A stretch of DNA of 64,000 nucleotides from Populus alba (taxonomy: Eukaryota; Streptophyta; Magnoliopsida; Malpighiales; Salicaceae), in the NCBI RefSeq assembly GCF_005239225.2, contig NC_133295.1, positions 9,920,001 through 9,984,000 of the forward strand, written 5' to 3'. The notes under the pieces are model-generated. The model ran no database searches, was not told where the DNA came from, and saw only the letters and a list, made by a program, of their open reading frames with translations. Below are positions 20,046 to 33,890 of this stretch, in pieces. The position numbers and the translations under genes were made by a program. Within the stretch, counting starts at the first letter, position 1, and every line of letters starts with the position of its first letter.

Positions 20046-22980
20046 TTTATGAAGATGATGATTCTCACTATTATATATGTGTTGTGCAAAACTAATGAAT
20101 GAAATCCATCTATTAATTCCCAAAATGTTTTTATGAAAAACATTAAATGTACTAGTTGTGTATTGTCATTCAACACTTTTGTATAAACTCGTGATGATAA
20201 TAAGGGTAAAACAGGAACACAATCTTATAAATATGTTTGTAATATGATAATAAATGGAACCTATTGTTAACGTCGAGATGTTATTGTGAAAAGCGTCAAG
20301 GATGTAAGGACATAAAAAAATCACCATCAATTTTAGCGTTGAAAAAACTGGGTTATTACACAAAACCCATGGTAAAAGTGGATTATGCTTTAGTATTTTT
20401 TGTAATTGTATGAAATTATAAGAAAAAAAAACTACTCTGACCATTTTATAGTATAATCATTTTTTTTACTTTGCCTTAAATCTTTTAAAAATTACAATTT
20501 ACATCTTGGATCGACATAAAATTGTAATTAGATGAAATGACTAAACTACTCTCATATATATATATACACATCATAAAACTAGAATATCTCTCTTTTGACA
20601 TAATTTCTCTTTCTATACATGATTTCTCTCTTCTCTTGACAAATAAATTTTTTTAACCCAAACCAGAACCTAATCTAATATTACCCTTCCTTTCTCTATC
20701 TACAAGTATGTTAGAATACACACCTAAGTTTAAAAACCTAAGGCATATACTTACAAACATCAATCCATCATATGGTGTTGAAAAATAATTGTCTCCACTA
20801 CAAATCTATAAAAAACTGAAACACCAGTCCTACCCATTATCATTTTGCACTTAATGATCGACTACCAACACCAAATTTTGTTGTTTTTTTTTCAAGTATT
20901 GTTTCTTGAGATTAGAATGGAATACATGTTTAGATCTAGTTAAAGTTAATTATATTACAAAAAAAAGTGAAAGGAATGGTGATTTGAGGCTGATTTGGTT
21001 GAAAAAGATCGGTGAAAAAATGACAGCTTTAATTGAAAAAGAATTATGGGAAAGTGGGATGTTTCAAATGGAAAAGATAAAGTAAAAGTGGGAGTTGTTT
21101 GGTGTTGGAAGGTGAGGAGAGAGACACACAAGAATGGAGTGTAGTTGGAGATGGATCTTTATTTCAAGTTAGTGAGACAAATCATATTTTATATGATATT
21201 ATCACCATGTCTCCTCAATTTGCATGCCATTTGCCTTCTGAACAAGAAGAAGTTACACTCATCGGTATTCCACTAGAATTGTGACTTGCATGGCTTAACT
21301 ATTAATATTATTCATGGTTTTGTAAATGGTATTATTTGTATGGTATATGTTTTTAAGAGATAAATGTTGATGTGGGTTATAAAATCAATAAGTGAGGGTT
21401 TGTTAAGAATAAAATTAAAGGGTTATTAGTAGCGATTAATCCTATTTTCTTTGTAGGTGAAAAACTTGTTATGATTTGTCAGCCAAAAAAGAAATAATTG
21501 TGTTTGTTCTATTTGAAACAAAAGTACTAGAAGAAAATAAGCAGGTTACCAAGTTATATAGTGAATGACAATATCATTTGGTAAATTTCTTCGAACACTT
21601 CATTAGCATCTTCGATGAACAACAATAATCCTTCAAGTACTAGTGCACTTCAAATTCTTTTGATAAACAATTAAAAGGTGTGTTTGTTTGTGCTGCGCGG
21701 CGCACCTTACAAACAAACACTCTCTAAGTCCAAGAAAAGAAAACGAAGCACAATTATCTTGTTTATCACTCTTTTTTCTTTTGTACTCTTAATCTTCTTT
21801 GTTTTTGTTGTGCTATTATTAACTTGATTTAAGAAAATGGTGGATAGTGGTGGTCAACTGGATAATGGTGCTCCATGATATAAGTTGACTCTTAAATATA
21901 TTTATCACATATTTGATAAAAACCCAAAATAAAAATGCAATCTTATAATTATGATGATTTTGTAACCTGAACATGAGAAATAATAGAAGGTAATTCTTAA
22001 TTGTATAGAACTTTGTAATTTTAACACTGTAAGAGCTTTAGTCGGAAATTTAAAAAACAATGGCAATGTTGTAAATAACTCAATAATCTTTGTTTTCTCC
22101 TCTTTTTTTTTTTTTGTCATGTATGAGTAAGGATATAAAATGTTATTAGTAAATTATGATACGCAAACAGTGGTTTTCAAAATAATAAGGGCAAAATAAT
22201 AAAAATAACTAAACTATGGTGATGATTAGGAAAATGTTTCCTTATTATAATTCAAAATATGTTATATTGACTTAATAATGGTTCCAAGGTATATATTTTT
22301 TTTAAATTACCCAGTAAAATAAAAGGAGAAAAAGATTGGGAACAGTCCAATGCACTCCAAAAAACTATAAAATCCAACAGTCTGGACTTGTACTCACTGA
22401 CAAAAGAAAAAGAGGAAGGAAAACGGTTCAGGCTTTACTACAAAAGCAAGCAAGGAAACCTGAAAAATCATTTTCTTGACAGAAACAGAACATTTACATC
22501 ATCCCTTTCCTCCTTACCATTTTGTGTTGGAACAACTCAAGACAACCTTAACTGCTCCATCGTACGCCCACATGTGACTCGCCCCTCCCTACCATTCAAA
22601 CTTCCACTTTTACCCTTCATTCAATTGTCTGTACCGCCTGCATAACCCTCGTGTAACCCTATCATGCCCCACCTAAACCCCACAAATTAAATATTAATTA
22701 AATTAGTAATTAGCCTGCCCGTACAAGCAGATTTAGTAATAAAAAAATTAAAAACAATAAGAAGAAAAATAAAGTTACAAACAAACAAACCCCATCACAT
22801 CCTTTAAATTCAGTCAACAATAACAGTCAGTTTTTATTTTATTTTAATTATTATTATTAATAATAATAAGACCGCTGGGCCGCAGTTCTCTCACGGCTAG
22901 GTAACATTATCACATTATTAATCTGCCCGTACCCCTGCCCAATCTGCCCGTCCCTGCTCTGCCAAGTACCTAGTCCTTTG
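20046..22980. other. AT-rich intergenic sequence upstream of the first SUO gene
   Basis: No supported gene. Short open frames lack domain features. A possible LTR-like end (gggttattaca) occurs near 20359 without a partner. The 22.3-22.98 kb part is less AT-rich and is probably proximal promoter. Confidence 0.5.
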
Positions 22981-23331
22981 GCCGTCTTTCTCTCTTTATT
23001 TTTATTTTTGGGTATTTTTCTCCTCGATTTTCTCTCTCTACATCCTCGATTTTCTCTCTCTCTACATCGAAACTGAATCTTGAGTTTCTCTCTTCATTTA
23101 ACGGATCCGGAGATATAATTGGATCGATTAATAGAAGAAATCGCTGTTATTTTCGATCGTGGAAAATAATTAGGGTTTCGATTGGCAAATGGTGAATCGA
23201 AGAAGCTAGGGTTTGGCTTATCGGATCTATACAGAATCGGTTGATTGAGTGAAGAAAAAAGTCTGAGTTTTGGGGTGTTCTTGAAAGGAGAGTGGTGGAT
23301 TGATGGTACTCGAAGGGGAAAATGCAAGGCT
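22981..23331 (+). promoter_or_regulatory. 5' UTR and core promoter region of SUO copy 1
   Basis: A pyrimidine-rich stretch (22985-23095, repeats of ttttctctctctacatcc) precedes the block 'atttaacggatc...ggatcgatt'. The same order occurs before copy 2 (47460-47640), so this is conserved 5' UTR rather than random sequence. No TATA box clearly stands out. Confidence 0.6.
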
Positions 23332-23416
23332 ATGCTGCATGGAAGGGAAGGTGAGGAGAGGAAAAGGGATCATCGGCACATGTGGACAGGTCCCTCGCGT
23401 GGTAATTCGGTTGTAG
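23303..23416 (+). promoter_or_regulatory. Upstream ORF 1 overlapping the SUO copy 1 start
   Basis: An ATG 29 nt before the main start opens 37 codons in another frame, ending at TAG 23414-23416 inside exon 1. A second upstream ATG at 23322 opens a 10-codon ORF in the third frame, ending TGA at 23352-23354. Both ATGs and their flanks are identical in copy 2, so ribosomes must pass two out-of-frame AUGs before the main start. Confidence 0.6.
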
Positions 23417-26400
23417 CTGGTGACGATGTTGTTTCTGATTCTTTTTTCAAGGTAATTGTTTCTTTTTTATGTTTTAATTTTCGGGGTCTTTTATTTTCTT
23501 TTGTAAATATTTTGGGTTTTGATTTGTTTAGTGGGTCAGGATAAGAGGGTTTATTGATTTGTTGTTTATTTATGTTATTGAGATGGGTGTTTTATCAATT
23601 TTTGCTGTAATTATGTGTTATCTGGATTGAATTGATAGATATTTAGGATAAGCGTCTGGATTAGGAAAGTTGTGTGTTTGATGTAGGAGCTTTTGAGAGA
23701 GGGGCTTGATTTCGATTCCTTCGATGATGTTTTTTTATTGGTGTTGGAATTGAGATTTTTATGACACTACTCTGGCGAGATATGCATCTGGTTTTTATTG
23801 GGTTTGTTGGTGCTGATGCTACAATTCTTAGGCACTGATTGTGTGGTATTTTGGGAGGTGATGAGTTATTGTTGGGTTTTTGGAAAGTATGGGACCAAAT
23901 TGGTCTGTCAAAAGTGAAGGATTTTTCTGTTATGTGTTTTTAGGACTTCTCTTCAACTCAAGGCAAAATTGGGTTGGTGGCAAATTTTTTACCTGGATTT
24001 ATGAATTATAAAAAGGGTCTGGTTTTTATTTGGTTTATAGTGAAAAAGGTGATGCATGTGCTGGCATTTGTTGAGCTATTTAGCTTCATCTTCAAAATGT
24101 TATTGGTACTTAGTGTAAAGAGTGAATAGCTCCTATAAGCATGGAGCTTAGACTGGACAGGTGGTGGGTCAGCTGACGTGATCCAATCAATTGGTGTTAC
24201 ATTTCATTAACGAGTTCATGATATGACCAAGATACATCAATGTATAAACAGACATTTGTAGATTTTTTGGGGGTTGAAGGGTCAAATATTTTTTACATTT
24301 CATGTTTTCACTGATTAAATTGCTTAAGCATACCCCAATATGTTCATTAGAGGAGATCATGCCCCCATTTTGTGCTCTAATTTCTGTCTCACTGCTCTTG
24401 TGTACTGTGAAAACATGTACCAACGTCTGAAACGAGTTTTACCTCAATTCAAGTATGATAGCTTAATTAAATATGGATATGTAGTTGGTCACATGAGTTC
24501 ATAGTGTATGCAGGTGTTATGCAATTTTTAATATGGGTTAGCTAAAGGTTTGGTTTGGTATTAAGTTTATGTGTGTACTTGAAAGAAAAGTTTGATCATG
24601 AAAGATTTGGCTTGGAGTTCTTGATATGGGGTCTTTACTTGTGTGTCTATTAATAGTTAAGTTTTTAATCACAGGATGCTATCATGCTATTGCTTCCTTG
24701 GGGCCAGTTTATTAACTAAATAGTTTAGGAAGGGGTTGTGTGGCTCTTGTAGAAGCATCTTTCTTGGAAGCAAATATCATAGTATATGACATCTGGTTGG
24801 GCTAGAGATGTGTAAGGTTGTTTGGAATATGTCTGGACAAATAATTAGTTTTTCCCAAAATTGTGATGTTATGCAATAATTTCCATATATCTTTACTTGA
24901 AGTTGATAGACAAACACTTTTGCTCATTTTAACTGCTCACCATTACTTGGAACAAAAATTTCAGTTTTTCTTCATTTGAAATGTTATTTATTTTTTCATT
25001 TTTATTCATCCATCCATTCATAAATCTATGCAAGCTGAAAGTAGTGTTCAATTAAATGTTTATCAACCTTGATAATTTCTTTTAGGCTTTTTTATAAGAA
25101 TTTTCTCTGAACGATGATTTAGTTAGCCTTATTGATTCTTTTTCTTGTGCTTAATTATTGAAAATGAGAGAGAGAATGTTTTGTTAATTTAGGCTTGAAT
25201 CCACAAAATTCTAAATATTGATGATCATGATGGTATAATAATAAGATAGGCATGCTAAGCATAACCAAAGTCATGATATTCTTTTCTATTGTTTTGCAGA
25301 AGGTCTGTTTTCAAAACTTGTTTGGCATCTCTGTATTTGTGGGATGTTTTTTTTATTCTTATTGAAATGTTGATGCAATTTTGATAAACCTTTTTTTTTA
25401 CAATATAGACTGTCTAATTGTTCACAAAACTCCCTCTTTGTATGTCCTTGTATCAGGATGGACGCAAGATCAGTGTTGGAGACTGTGCTTTGTTCAAACC
25501 ACCCCAGGACTCTCCACCGTTCATTGGAATAATTCGTTGGCTGACTACCAGTAAAGAGAACAAGTTAAAGTTAGGCGTGAATTGGCTCTATCGACGTTCT
25601 GAAGTAAAACTTGGCAAAGCCATCCTATTGGAAGCTGCGCCAAACGAAATATTCTATTCCTTTCATAAGGATGAAATTCCTGCTGCATCACTACTCCATC
25701 CGTGTAAAGTTGCCTTCCTTCCCAAAGGTGTTGAACTTCCATCAGGAATTTGCTCATTTGTGTGCCGGCGAGTTTATGACATTACAAACAAGTGTTTATG
25801 GTGGCTAACTGATCAGGATTATATTAATGTGAGTTATAGATGCACTTCTTGAACTTTTCTTTGAATTGTTAATGCTGTTTGATTGTTAATTTTTTTTTCT
25901 TCTCAGGAACGTCAAGAAGAAGTAGATTACCTATTGAATAAAACACGTTTAGAAATGCATGTAACAGTGCAGCCTGGTGGACGCTCTCCAAAGCCAGTGA
26001 ATGGCCCAACATCGACATCCCAGTTAAAACCTGGTTCAGATAGTGTGCAGAATAGTGTTTCATCCTTTCCTTCTCAAGGTAAAGGAAAGAAAAGAGAGAG
26101 AGCAGATCAGGGCTCTGAGCCCGTGAAACGAGAGCGTTTTACAAAAATGGATGATGGTGATTCTGGTCACAGTAGACCAGAAAGCATGTGGAAATCTGAG
26201 ATTTCTAAATTTACAGACAGAGGGGGACTAGTGGATTCTGAAGGTGTTGAGAAATTGGTGCGTCTAATGATGCCGGAGAGAAATGAGAAAAAAATAGACT
26301 TGGTTGGCCGGTCAATTCTTGCTGGTGTGGTAGCAGCCACAGATAAGTTTGATTGCCTAAACCGGTTTGTGCAGCTTAGGGGCTTGCCCGTGTTTGATGA

Positions 26401-29400
26401 ATGGCTGCAGGAGGTCCATAAAGGGAAGAATGGTGATGGCAGTAGCCCCAAGGATGGTGATAAATCTGCTGAGGAATTTCTGTTAGTTTTGCTTCGGGCA
26501 CTTGATAAGCTCCCTGTAAATCTCCATGCTCTGCAAATGTGTAATATTGGCAAATCCGTGAATAATCTGCGCACCCATAAGAACTTGGAAATACAGAAGA
26601 AAGCAAGGAGCTTGGTTGACACATGGAAGAAACGTGTTGAGGCTGAAATGGATGCTAATGCAAAGTCTGGCTCTAACCAAGGTGTCTCCTGGACTGCCAG
26701 ATCACGTCTTCCTGAAATTTCACATGGTGGGAACAGGCAATTTGGTGTAGCCTCTGAGGTTGCAATGAAGAGCACAGTTGTGCAACTCTCTGCTTCGAAA
26801 ACTGGTTCAGTCAAGGTTGTACAGGGGGAAACTGTTGCCAGGTCTGCATCAACATCCCCAGGACCTATAAGATCGACAACACCACCTGGATCAGCGGGTA
26901 ATAATTCAAAAGAAGCACATCTCCGAAACACTGGTGCCAGTGGTGCCTCCGATCCATCTGTAGTGGTAGCAAGGGACGAGAAAAGCAGCAGTTCTAGCCA
27001 GTCCCACAACAATAGTCAATCCTGTTCTAGTGACCATGCCAAAAACGGGGGGGTTTCTGGAAAGGAGGATGCAAGGAGCTCAACTGCAGGTTCAATGATG
27101 GTGAATAAGGTGGTTGGTGGTTCTCTGCGGCATCGTAAATCAGGCAATGGCTTTCCAGGACAAGCTATGTCTAGTGTCCAAAAGGAAACTGGGTCAAGCA
27201 GGAATTCTACTTTGCACAAAAATTTAGGTTCAGAAAAATTGTCACAGTCCAGTTTGACATGTGAGAAGGCACTGGATGTTCCTGTTGCTGAGGGGAATGG
27301 TCATAAATTTATTGTTAAGATCCCCAACAGAGGTCGTAGTCCTGCACAGAGTGCCAGTGGAGGGTCACTGGAAGACCTTTCTGTAATGAATAGCAGAGCT
27401 TCTTCTCCCGTGCTTTCAGAGAAGCATGACCATTTTGATCGTAACCTCAAGGAGAAGAATGATGCTTGTCGAGCTAATATTACTTCTGATGTTAATACTG
27501 AATCATGGCAAAGCAATGATTTCAAAGAGGTGTTGACTGGTTCTGATGAGGGAGATGGGTCCCCTACTACTGTTCCTGATGAAGAGCACTGTCGGACTGG
27601 TGATGATTCTAGAAAATTAGCTGAAGCCTCAAAAGCTACTTCCTCATCATCTGCAAATGAAGAAAAAATGGTGAAATTGCATGATGCATCTTTAAGCTCC
27701 ATGAATGCTTTGATTGAAAGCTGTGCAAAATACTCTGAAGCTAATGCATCGATGTCTGTTGGGGATGATATTGGCATGAACCTGCTTGCTAGTGTAGCTG
27801 CTGGGGAGATGTCCAAGTCTGATACGGTTTCGCCTTCTGATTCTCCACAGAGAAATACCCCTGTTGTTGAGAACTCTTGTGCTGGCAGTGATGCAAGACC
27901 AAAGTCATCACCAGGTGAGGACCCTGCTCAAGACAGAGGGCAGTTTGTTGATGTTGTTAATGAGGAACATGAGAAGCGGGTGATTGTTCTTGGTACTTCA
28001 CTAGCTAAGAACTTCGATGGTAAAACCATTTTGATCTCACAAGAAAAACTCAAAGGGCAGCTCAATGGACAATTCAATTCTTCTAATATGGATGTGCAGC
28101 AAACTTCTGAATGTCCAGAAAGCAATTTGAAATCAGAGGAAGTGTTAGTATCCGTTTCAGTTGCTGTGCCCTCTCCAAGCACTGTAGAGAAAACATCATA
28201 TGAAGGAGGGAGAGAACCACAGGATGATAAGGGGGTTGGCAGGTCGAATGCAGATGGTGTATCTGCAGCTAAAGAAAAGTTGCACAGCTCTATCACAACA
28301 GAAGATAAGGTCAATATTACCAGAATGGAAGTTGGGACTGAAGTCAATAACAGATCTTCATCATATCCGTCCATCAAGCTTAATGGTGAGAACAATAAAA
28401 ATATGAATGAAAACGATGAGGAGAAACCATCTACCAAAATGCATCTGGAGTTGACAAAAAGATCTGATGGGGAAGTGCACCAGCCTTATGGATCCAGCAA
28501 GGATATGGTCTCTGAAAACATGGATGAGGTCAAGGCTGAAAGAGCTGGTGAAACTACTGAAAAAAGAAATAGTGAACATGAAAGTAATACAGGTTCCGAT
28601 GTTACCAATAACAAAGGTGAGTGCGTGGATGACAGACAAGAAGATAAGCAGGTTAATGAGAAACACGGTGATGGTTCAGCGCTTCAAGAGTCCTCACCCA
28701 CAATCGGTCAAAAACCAGAACAAGAAGCGAGATCAAGGGGATCCAAGTTGACTGGCACTGAAGGTGATGAAACAGAGGAATGTACATCTGCTGATGCTTC
28801 TTCTTTATCTGCTACTGGGGGGTTGGATCGGGAAACAAAAGTCGTATTTGATCTGAATGAAGGCTTCGATGCTGATGATGGGAAATATGAGGAGCTGAAT
28901 AACTTGAGAGCACCTGGATGCTCTGCTCCTGTTCAACTAATTAACCCCTTGCCTTTGCCAGTTTCTTCTGTGTCCAATGGTCTTCCTGCTTCAATTACTG
29001 TGGCTTCTGCCGCAAAAGGGTCATTTGTTCCACCAGAGGATTTACTAAAGAATAGAGGGGAGCTTGGTTGGAAGGGATCAGCAGCCACAAGTGCATTTCG
29101 GCCAGCTGAACCTAGAAAAGCTTTGGAGATTTCATTAGGTACAGCTAGTATTTTTCTCACTGATGCAACTACTTCCAAGCCTAGTCGCCCGCCTTTGGAT
29201 ATTGACTTAAATGTGGCTGATGAAAGAATTCTTGAGGATTTGGCTTCTCGAAGTTCTTCTCAGGGAGCTGTTTCTGTAGCTGATCTTGTGAATAATCATG
29301 ATCGAGTGCAGGATGCACCGATGGCTTCAGCATCAGTTCGTAGCTCTGGGGGACTTGACCTTGATTTGAATAGAGTGGATGAGCCTAATGATATGGGTAA

Positions 29401-30304
29401 TCACTTAACAAGCATGGACTGTAGGCTGGAAGCTCAACTTCATCATGTCAAACCATCATCTGGTGTTCTTAATGGAGATGTGAATGCTTGCAGAGACTTT
29501 GATTTAAATGATGGGCCTCTTGCTGAAGAGATGAGTGCTGAACCATCACCATTTAGCCAGCTCATCAGGAGCAGTGTGCCATCCCAACCATCTGTTTCTG
29601 GTATGCGGATAAACAGGATAAACAGTACAGAAATGGGAAACTTCCCCTCTTGGTTTCCTCAAGGGAATCCTTATCCTGCTGTCACAATTCAGTCAATCTT
29701 ACCGGATAGAGGAGAGCAGCCCTTTTCAATAGTTGCACCTGGTGGGCCTCAGAGGATGTTGGCTCCGCCTACTGGCAGCAGCTCGTTTAGTTCTGATATT
29801 TATAGAGGGCCAGTGTTGTCATCTTCCCCAGCAATGTCGCTTCCATCTATGCCTTTTCAGTATCCTGTCTTTCCTTTTGGAACAAATTTTCCTTTATCTC
29901 CGGCCACATTTTCAGGTGGTTCAACAGCATACATGGATTCATCTTCTGGAGGGAGGCTTTGCTTTCCTGCAACACCCTCTCAAGTATTAGGACCTACAAC
30001 TGCAATCCCTTCGCATTATCCAAGACCTTCCTATGTCGTTAACTTCCCAGATGGTAACAGTAATGGTGGAGCTGAGAGCAGTAGGAAATGGGGAAGGCAG
30101 GGTCTAGACCTCAATGCAGGGCCTCTAGGCCCAGATGCAGAAGGGAGAGATGAGACATCCTCTCTTGTATCAAGGCAACTTTCTGTTGCCAGTTCACAGG
30201 CCCTTACAGCCCTTACAGAGGAGCAATCAAGGATGTATCATTTGGCTACTGGAAGTCTCTTGAAGAGAAAAGAGCCGGAGGGTGGTTGGGAAGGTTATAA
30301 GTAA
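23332..30304 (+). CDS. SUO: SUO-like BAH/TFIIS-N/GW protein, copy 1
   Basis: Three coding exons: 23332-23451, 25457-25828 and 25907-30304, with GT-AG introns of 2005 and 78 bp; 1629 residues, near the length of the Arabidopsis protein. Start chosen because MLHGRE is shared with copy 2; an in-frame ATG at 23245 is not. Exon 2 (residues 41-164) is a BAH domain (KISVGDCALFKPP ... CRRVYDITNKCLWWL). A basic NLS-like stretch is at about 224-245. The TFIIS N-terminal helical domain is at about 280-412 (FVQLRGLPVFDEWLQEVHKG, NIGKSVNNLRTHKNLEIQKK). The rest is Ser/Asn-rich and probably disordered, with GW at 1218 and 1624, and DLN motifs including DLNDGP (1363) and DLNAGP (1565). Arabidopsis SUO is a nuclear protein of this architecture needed for miRNA-directed translational repression. 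The last codon before TAA is Lys; copy 2 has five more residues. Confidence 0.93.
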
Positions 30305-31130
30305 TCCTCATGGCAGTAATGATGAATAATCCTGATCCACCTGTAAGTTTCTATCATGTTTTCAATATTTGTAAGCTTCTCTCATTTTGTCCACCTTGAG
30401 GCTTACGAGTCTACATGTCCTTTTGCTGTTTACCTTTTTTTCTCTGGGAAAAACTACAATTACATTCTTAACAGCAAGAGATATACTAAATGCTTTGCTT
30501 AAGCAGAGGTCTTTTAAGTGCATTCTAATTTTTTTTTTGATTTCAGATCTTTTGGATGGGGGTGCTAGCTAATTCCAAGAGACATCATCCAACTTGTGCT
30601 CTCAAGAATGGGTGGTAAGTGATTTATTTGATGTTCAGTCTCCGACCCCCACCCTTTCGCTGTACCAATTGCAACTTAGGAATCCATCCGGGGTCTTCAA
30701 GCAGTCATTTCTTGAATTTGTACTGGGTGGCTGCAGTTCACTTTTCCCCATGTAGATATTTTAACTGATGGAAAGCAGACACTTTGTGACTGTCTTGTTG
30801 CCCATACAATCAAAAAATGGTGCCCCTACTGTTGTTTGGTGCATCAACAATTTATACTGTTGGACACAAAATCAACCTTTTCCAACCATTCTGAGAATGA
30901 ATGGAGGTTGGATTAATGAACTGCTTCAATCAGAGGCCTTTTCTATGTGTTTTGCTGTTATCTTGTCTTAATTTCTCTCACTCGTATATAAAGAAGCAGA
31001 ATGGTTAGTAAATTTTGGTACTCAAGCTTTTCTCAAGTTTTGGTACATGGTTTTAGTTGCTCTGATTGAATGTTGTATTCCATTGTCAATTTATTTCATT
31101 TTAATAACCTGATGGAGATTTTTGCGCAAG
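30305..31130 (+). other. 3' UTR of SUO copy 1, with intron 30343-30546
   Basis: A GT-AG intron (ccacct|gtaagt ... tttcag|atctt) starts 38 nt after the stop. Copy 2 has an intron at the same place. The following sequence (gctaattccaagag..., gggtggtaagtga...) is conserved between copies to about 31130, which marks the likely extent of the transcribed or duplicated block. Confidence 0.7.
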
Positions 31131-32812
31131 GGTATATTATTATCTAGGTTTGTATTTCTGACACTTCCCCACTTGGGGTCCTATGCTTACCACTTGTAAT
31201 ATCTATCATCTTTCAATATCAGCATTTCCTTATGCCATGTACATTGTGTTTTGATTATGAGAATTGGCTCCTTTTGATAATTGCTATTCATTCATTTCAA
31301 ATTTGTCAATATTCTGTACGGTAATGAATGGCATTTGGATATTGATTTTGTATGCTTTCATATGGTGTTTAGCTTGTGGATCTGTTATGGAAATTATCAT
31401 GATATTTTTCCTTCTCGGTTTTTGGGTCTTGAGATTTGTGCTGCACATCATGTGGCACTATTCACATGATGACCGAGGTAGATGTTTGCATCGTACTTCA
31501 AGTTTTTAAAGACTTAGAATGGCGAACCATGTTTCTATATTATGGTTATTGGTGTTTCATAATCTTTTATCTCATATTTCACTGAGAAATATGCCAAGGA
31601 TTGCAGGTTTTTGTTTATGGTGGTCTTGAAGTCGTTTTTGATTTGAGTGAAGGGAATTGGCTTGGTGTTGTTTGTTTGGTCGATATTGTAGTCCTCACTG
31701 CCTGTCGGAATCATTCTCAAGATCCCAAGAGATCCAGTATGGCCTTTAATCTTTGACCAATTTGAGGCATCTCATTTTGGTAGATTTCCTGTCAATTTTG
31801 TTAGATTCCCAGCACGTTTCAGTTCCTATTGGCTTGTACTGTTTCTTTATGTCACATTTATGCTGTATTCGTTGTCATGTTGAGGAGAATATGGTTTATT
31901 CTTGGTTTTGCGTTTGCAGGTTGTTCCTGGTCATATCGGAATTCCTTTTTCATTATTCTTTTTCCTTATTTTTTAGTACTTGAAAACCTCATTCCCATTA
32001 GAAGATCCAATATCGTGCTCTTCTTGTGATTGGCATATAGGCTGAAAGAAAATATGTAACCTAGTTGTTAACTATAGTATGACTGGTGACTTGAGTTAAG
32101 CATTTGGAACATGAGCTGCTTCCCCCTCCCCCCCTGCTCTGGGAAACATCCTTTGCATGCATCACAATTCTAGAGTGCATTTCCAACATGGAGTCCTGCC
32201 ATATTTAGCATGCGTTCAATCCTTAGTGGAGTCCTTGTCTTCATTTATCTTGCCCTGTTATGTACTCTTGAACAACTCTTTCAACCTCTTGAAAAAAAGA
32301 AAAAGAAAAAAGAAGAGATAATCCGAGGCTACGAAAGGTAGAGGCCATTGCGCTTTGGTACTTTAATGGCTGAAAAGAAACTAATTGTTGCAGTGGTATT
32401 TTTGAGTTAAAACTCGAACAGCTTATTCTCCCGCGGGTGGATAAAAGTTTCAGCGTCGTGTTTAGCACGTCATTGTGAATACATACCTATCTCGTACAAG
32501 CGAATAATAGAGTCTATTGATTCTTCACCATCTTCTTATGCCCCTTTTTAATGGTGGTCCAAAGAGACACCGAGGTGTAAAAAACTGACATGGGACGTCC
32601 CTGTCTCTCTGTTCATCCTTGTCTTTTTCACTTTTAAACTCCATCTGCGAGCATTTAAAATGTTACTGACAAGGGGAGGAGAGGGGGCCTGGATGTCGCT
32701 CGCCCGATTGGCAGTCTTGACACGTAGGCTTTTGCGTTGGCAGAAGCAGAAAAGGAGAAATAGTGTGTGTGAAAAGATCCTACTCCTCTGAGTCTACCTC
32801 ATTATCCGCAGG
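31131..32812. other. Intergenic sequence downstream of SUO copy 1
   Basis: No gene or clear mobile element recognised. Only short open frames without domain signatures. Confidence 0.5.
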
Positions 32813-33890
32813 CAAGGATGTTTCCCAGAACAGAAATGGTCGGTTTTTTCAAGTGACAAGTCTTGTCAGTCCGGCTTATAAATATTCTCAATGGATACCG
32901 GCGGTTTGATGTGGGATCAAGATCTCTAAAAATGAATAAAACCCAACCCATTCATGTTGATTCACGTGGAGAAATTTAAACAGCAGAAGAGTTGATTTAA
33001 TGTGACTTAATTGCATTCACAGGTTTTAAAATAATTTGAATGACTAGTAAAAATATAGTTTGAGTCAAATAAATATTTAAGATGAATTATTTTTAATAAA
33101 TACCGAGACGATAATGTATTAGATCGATTTGGATCAATTCAAGTTAACTTATCAATTCACATACCAAGTGATGAGATCATGATAACTTTATAGAAATTAA
33201 ATCAAAATAAATTAAGAAGCTTAATTTCCATTAAACTTGATGTTGAATGATGAAATTAAAAATAAAATAATTAAAAAAAACCCAATTTAACTCGAATAAG
33301 CCTGTCAAACCCACGCTTCGAATAATGACGCCATGAAAATCCATTAGAAGTAAAATTGAAACAAATTTTGAAGCTTAATTCTCAATCAACTCAGTGTTGA
33401 AAGATAAAATGAAAAAAAAAAGATACAAAAAACATCTCGACTAACCTATGGTTAACCTGCCAAACCTGAGACTCATGTCATGAGATATGGATAACCTTAT
33501 AGAAAGCATATCGAAACAAATTATGAAGCCTAGTTCCCATTCAACTCAATGTTGAAGGATTAAATTAAAAAAAAGTCTAACTAGGAAAAGAGGAAAAACC
33601 TTGAGTCAATAAAGTTAACATATTAAACCTGTAGTTTGGATCATGAGTCTAAAATAGTCTTATAAAAGGTAAATTAAATAAATTATAAAATTCAATCAAT
33701 AAACATAATATTAAAAGATGAAATTAAAATTAAAAAAAAACATTATTCTAAGTGAATAATGTCATGTGAGGAGGTACAAACATCTTATCCTTTAGTTTTT
33801 TTTTGCTAATCAACTTAATATTAAAGGACAAAATTAAAAAAATATATAATTAAAAAAAAACTCAAGTCAATTGATTTAACCTGTCGTACT
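32813..33890. repeat. Kilobase direct repeat, copy A
   Basis: Starting at gcaaggatgtttcc, this matches 35022 onward closely for about 1.08 kb with small indels. The first 190 bp or so is unique-looking (includes cttataaatattctcaatgg); the rest is an A-rich, internally semi-repetitive satellite-like sequence of roughly 150-bp modules ('atagaaa...aaatcaaaa...tcaactcaatgttgaa'). It ends where unrelated sequence begins at about 33891. Confidence 0.85.

Noticed and set aside
23245..23331. In-frame ATG at 23245 as the SUO copy 1 start
   Set aside because: The added 29 residues (MSEEKSLSFG...) have no counterpart in copy 2, whereas MLHGRE and the spacing of the upstream ATGs are shared. It would also change the uORF reading, so it stays a minor alternative.
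26167..27012. Antisense open frames across SUO exon 3 (281 codons and others, also in copy 2)
   Set aside because: They are shadows of a strongly conserved sense frame with known domains; no promoter or splice evidence for an antisense gene.
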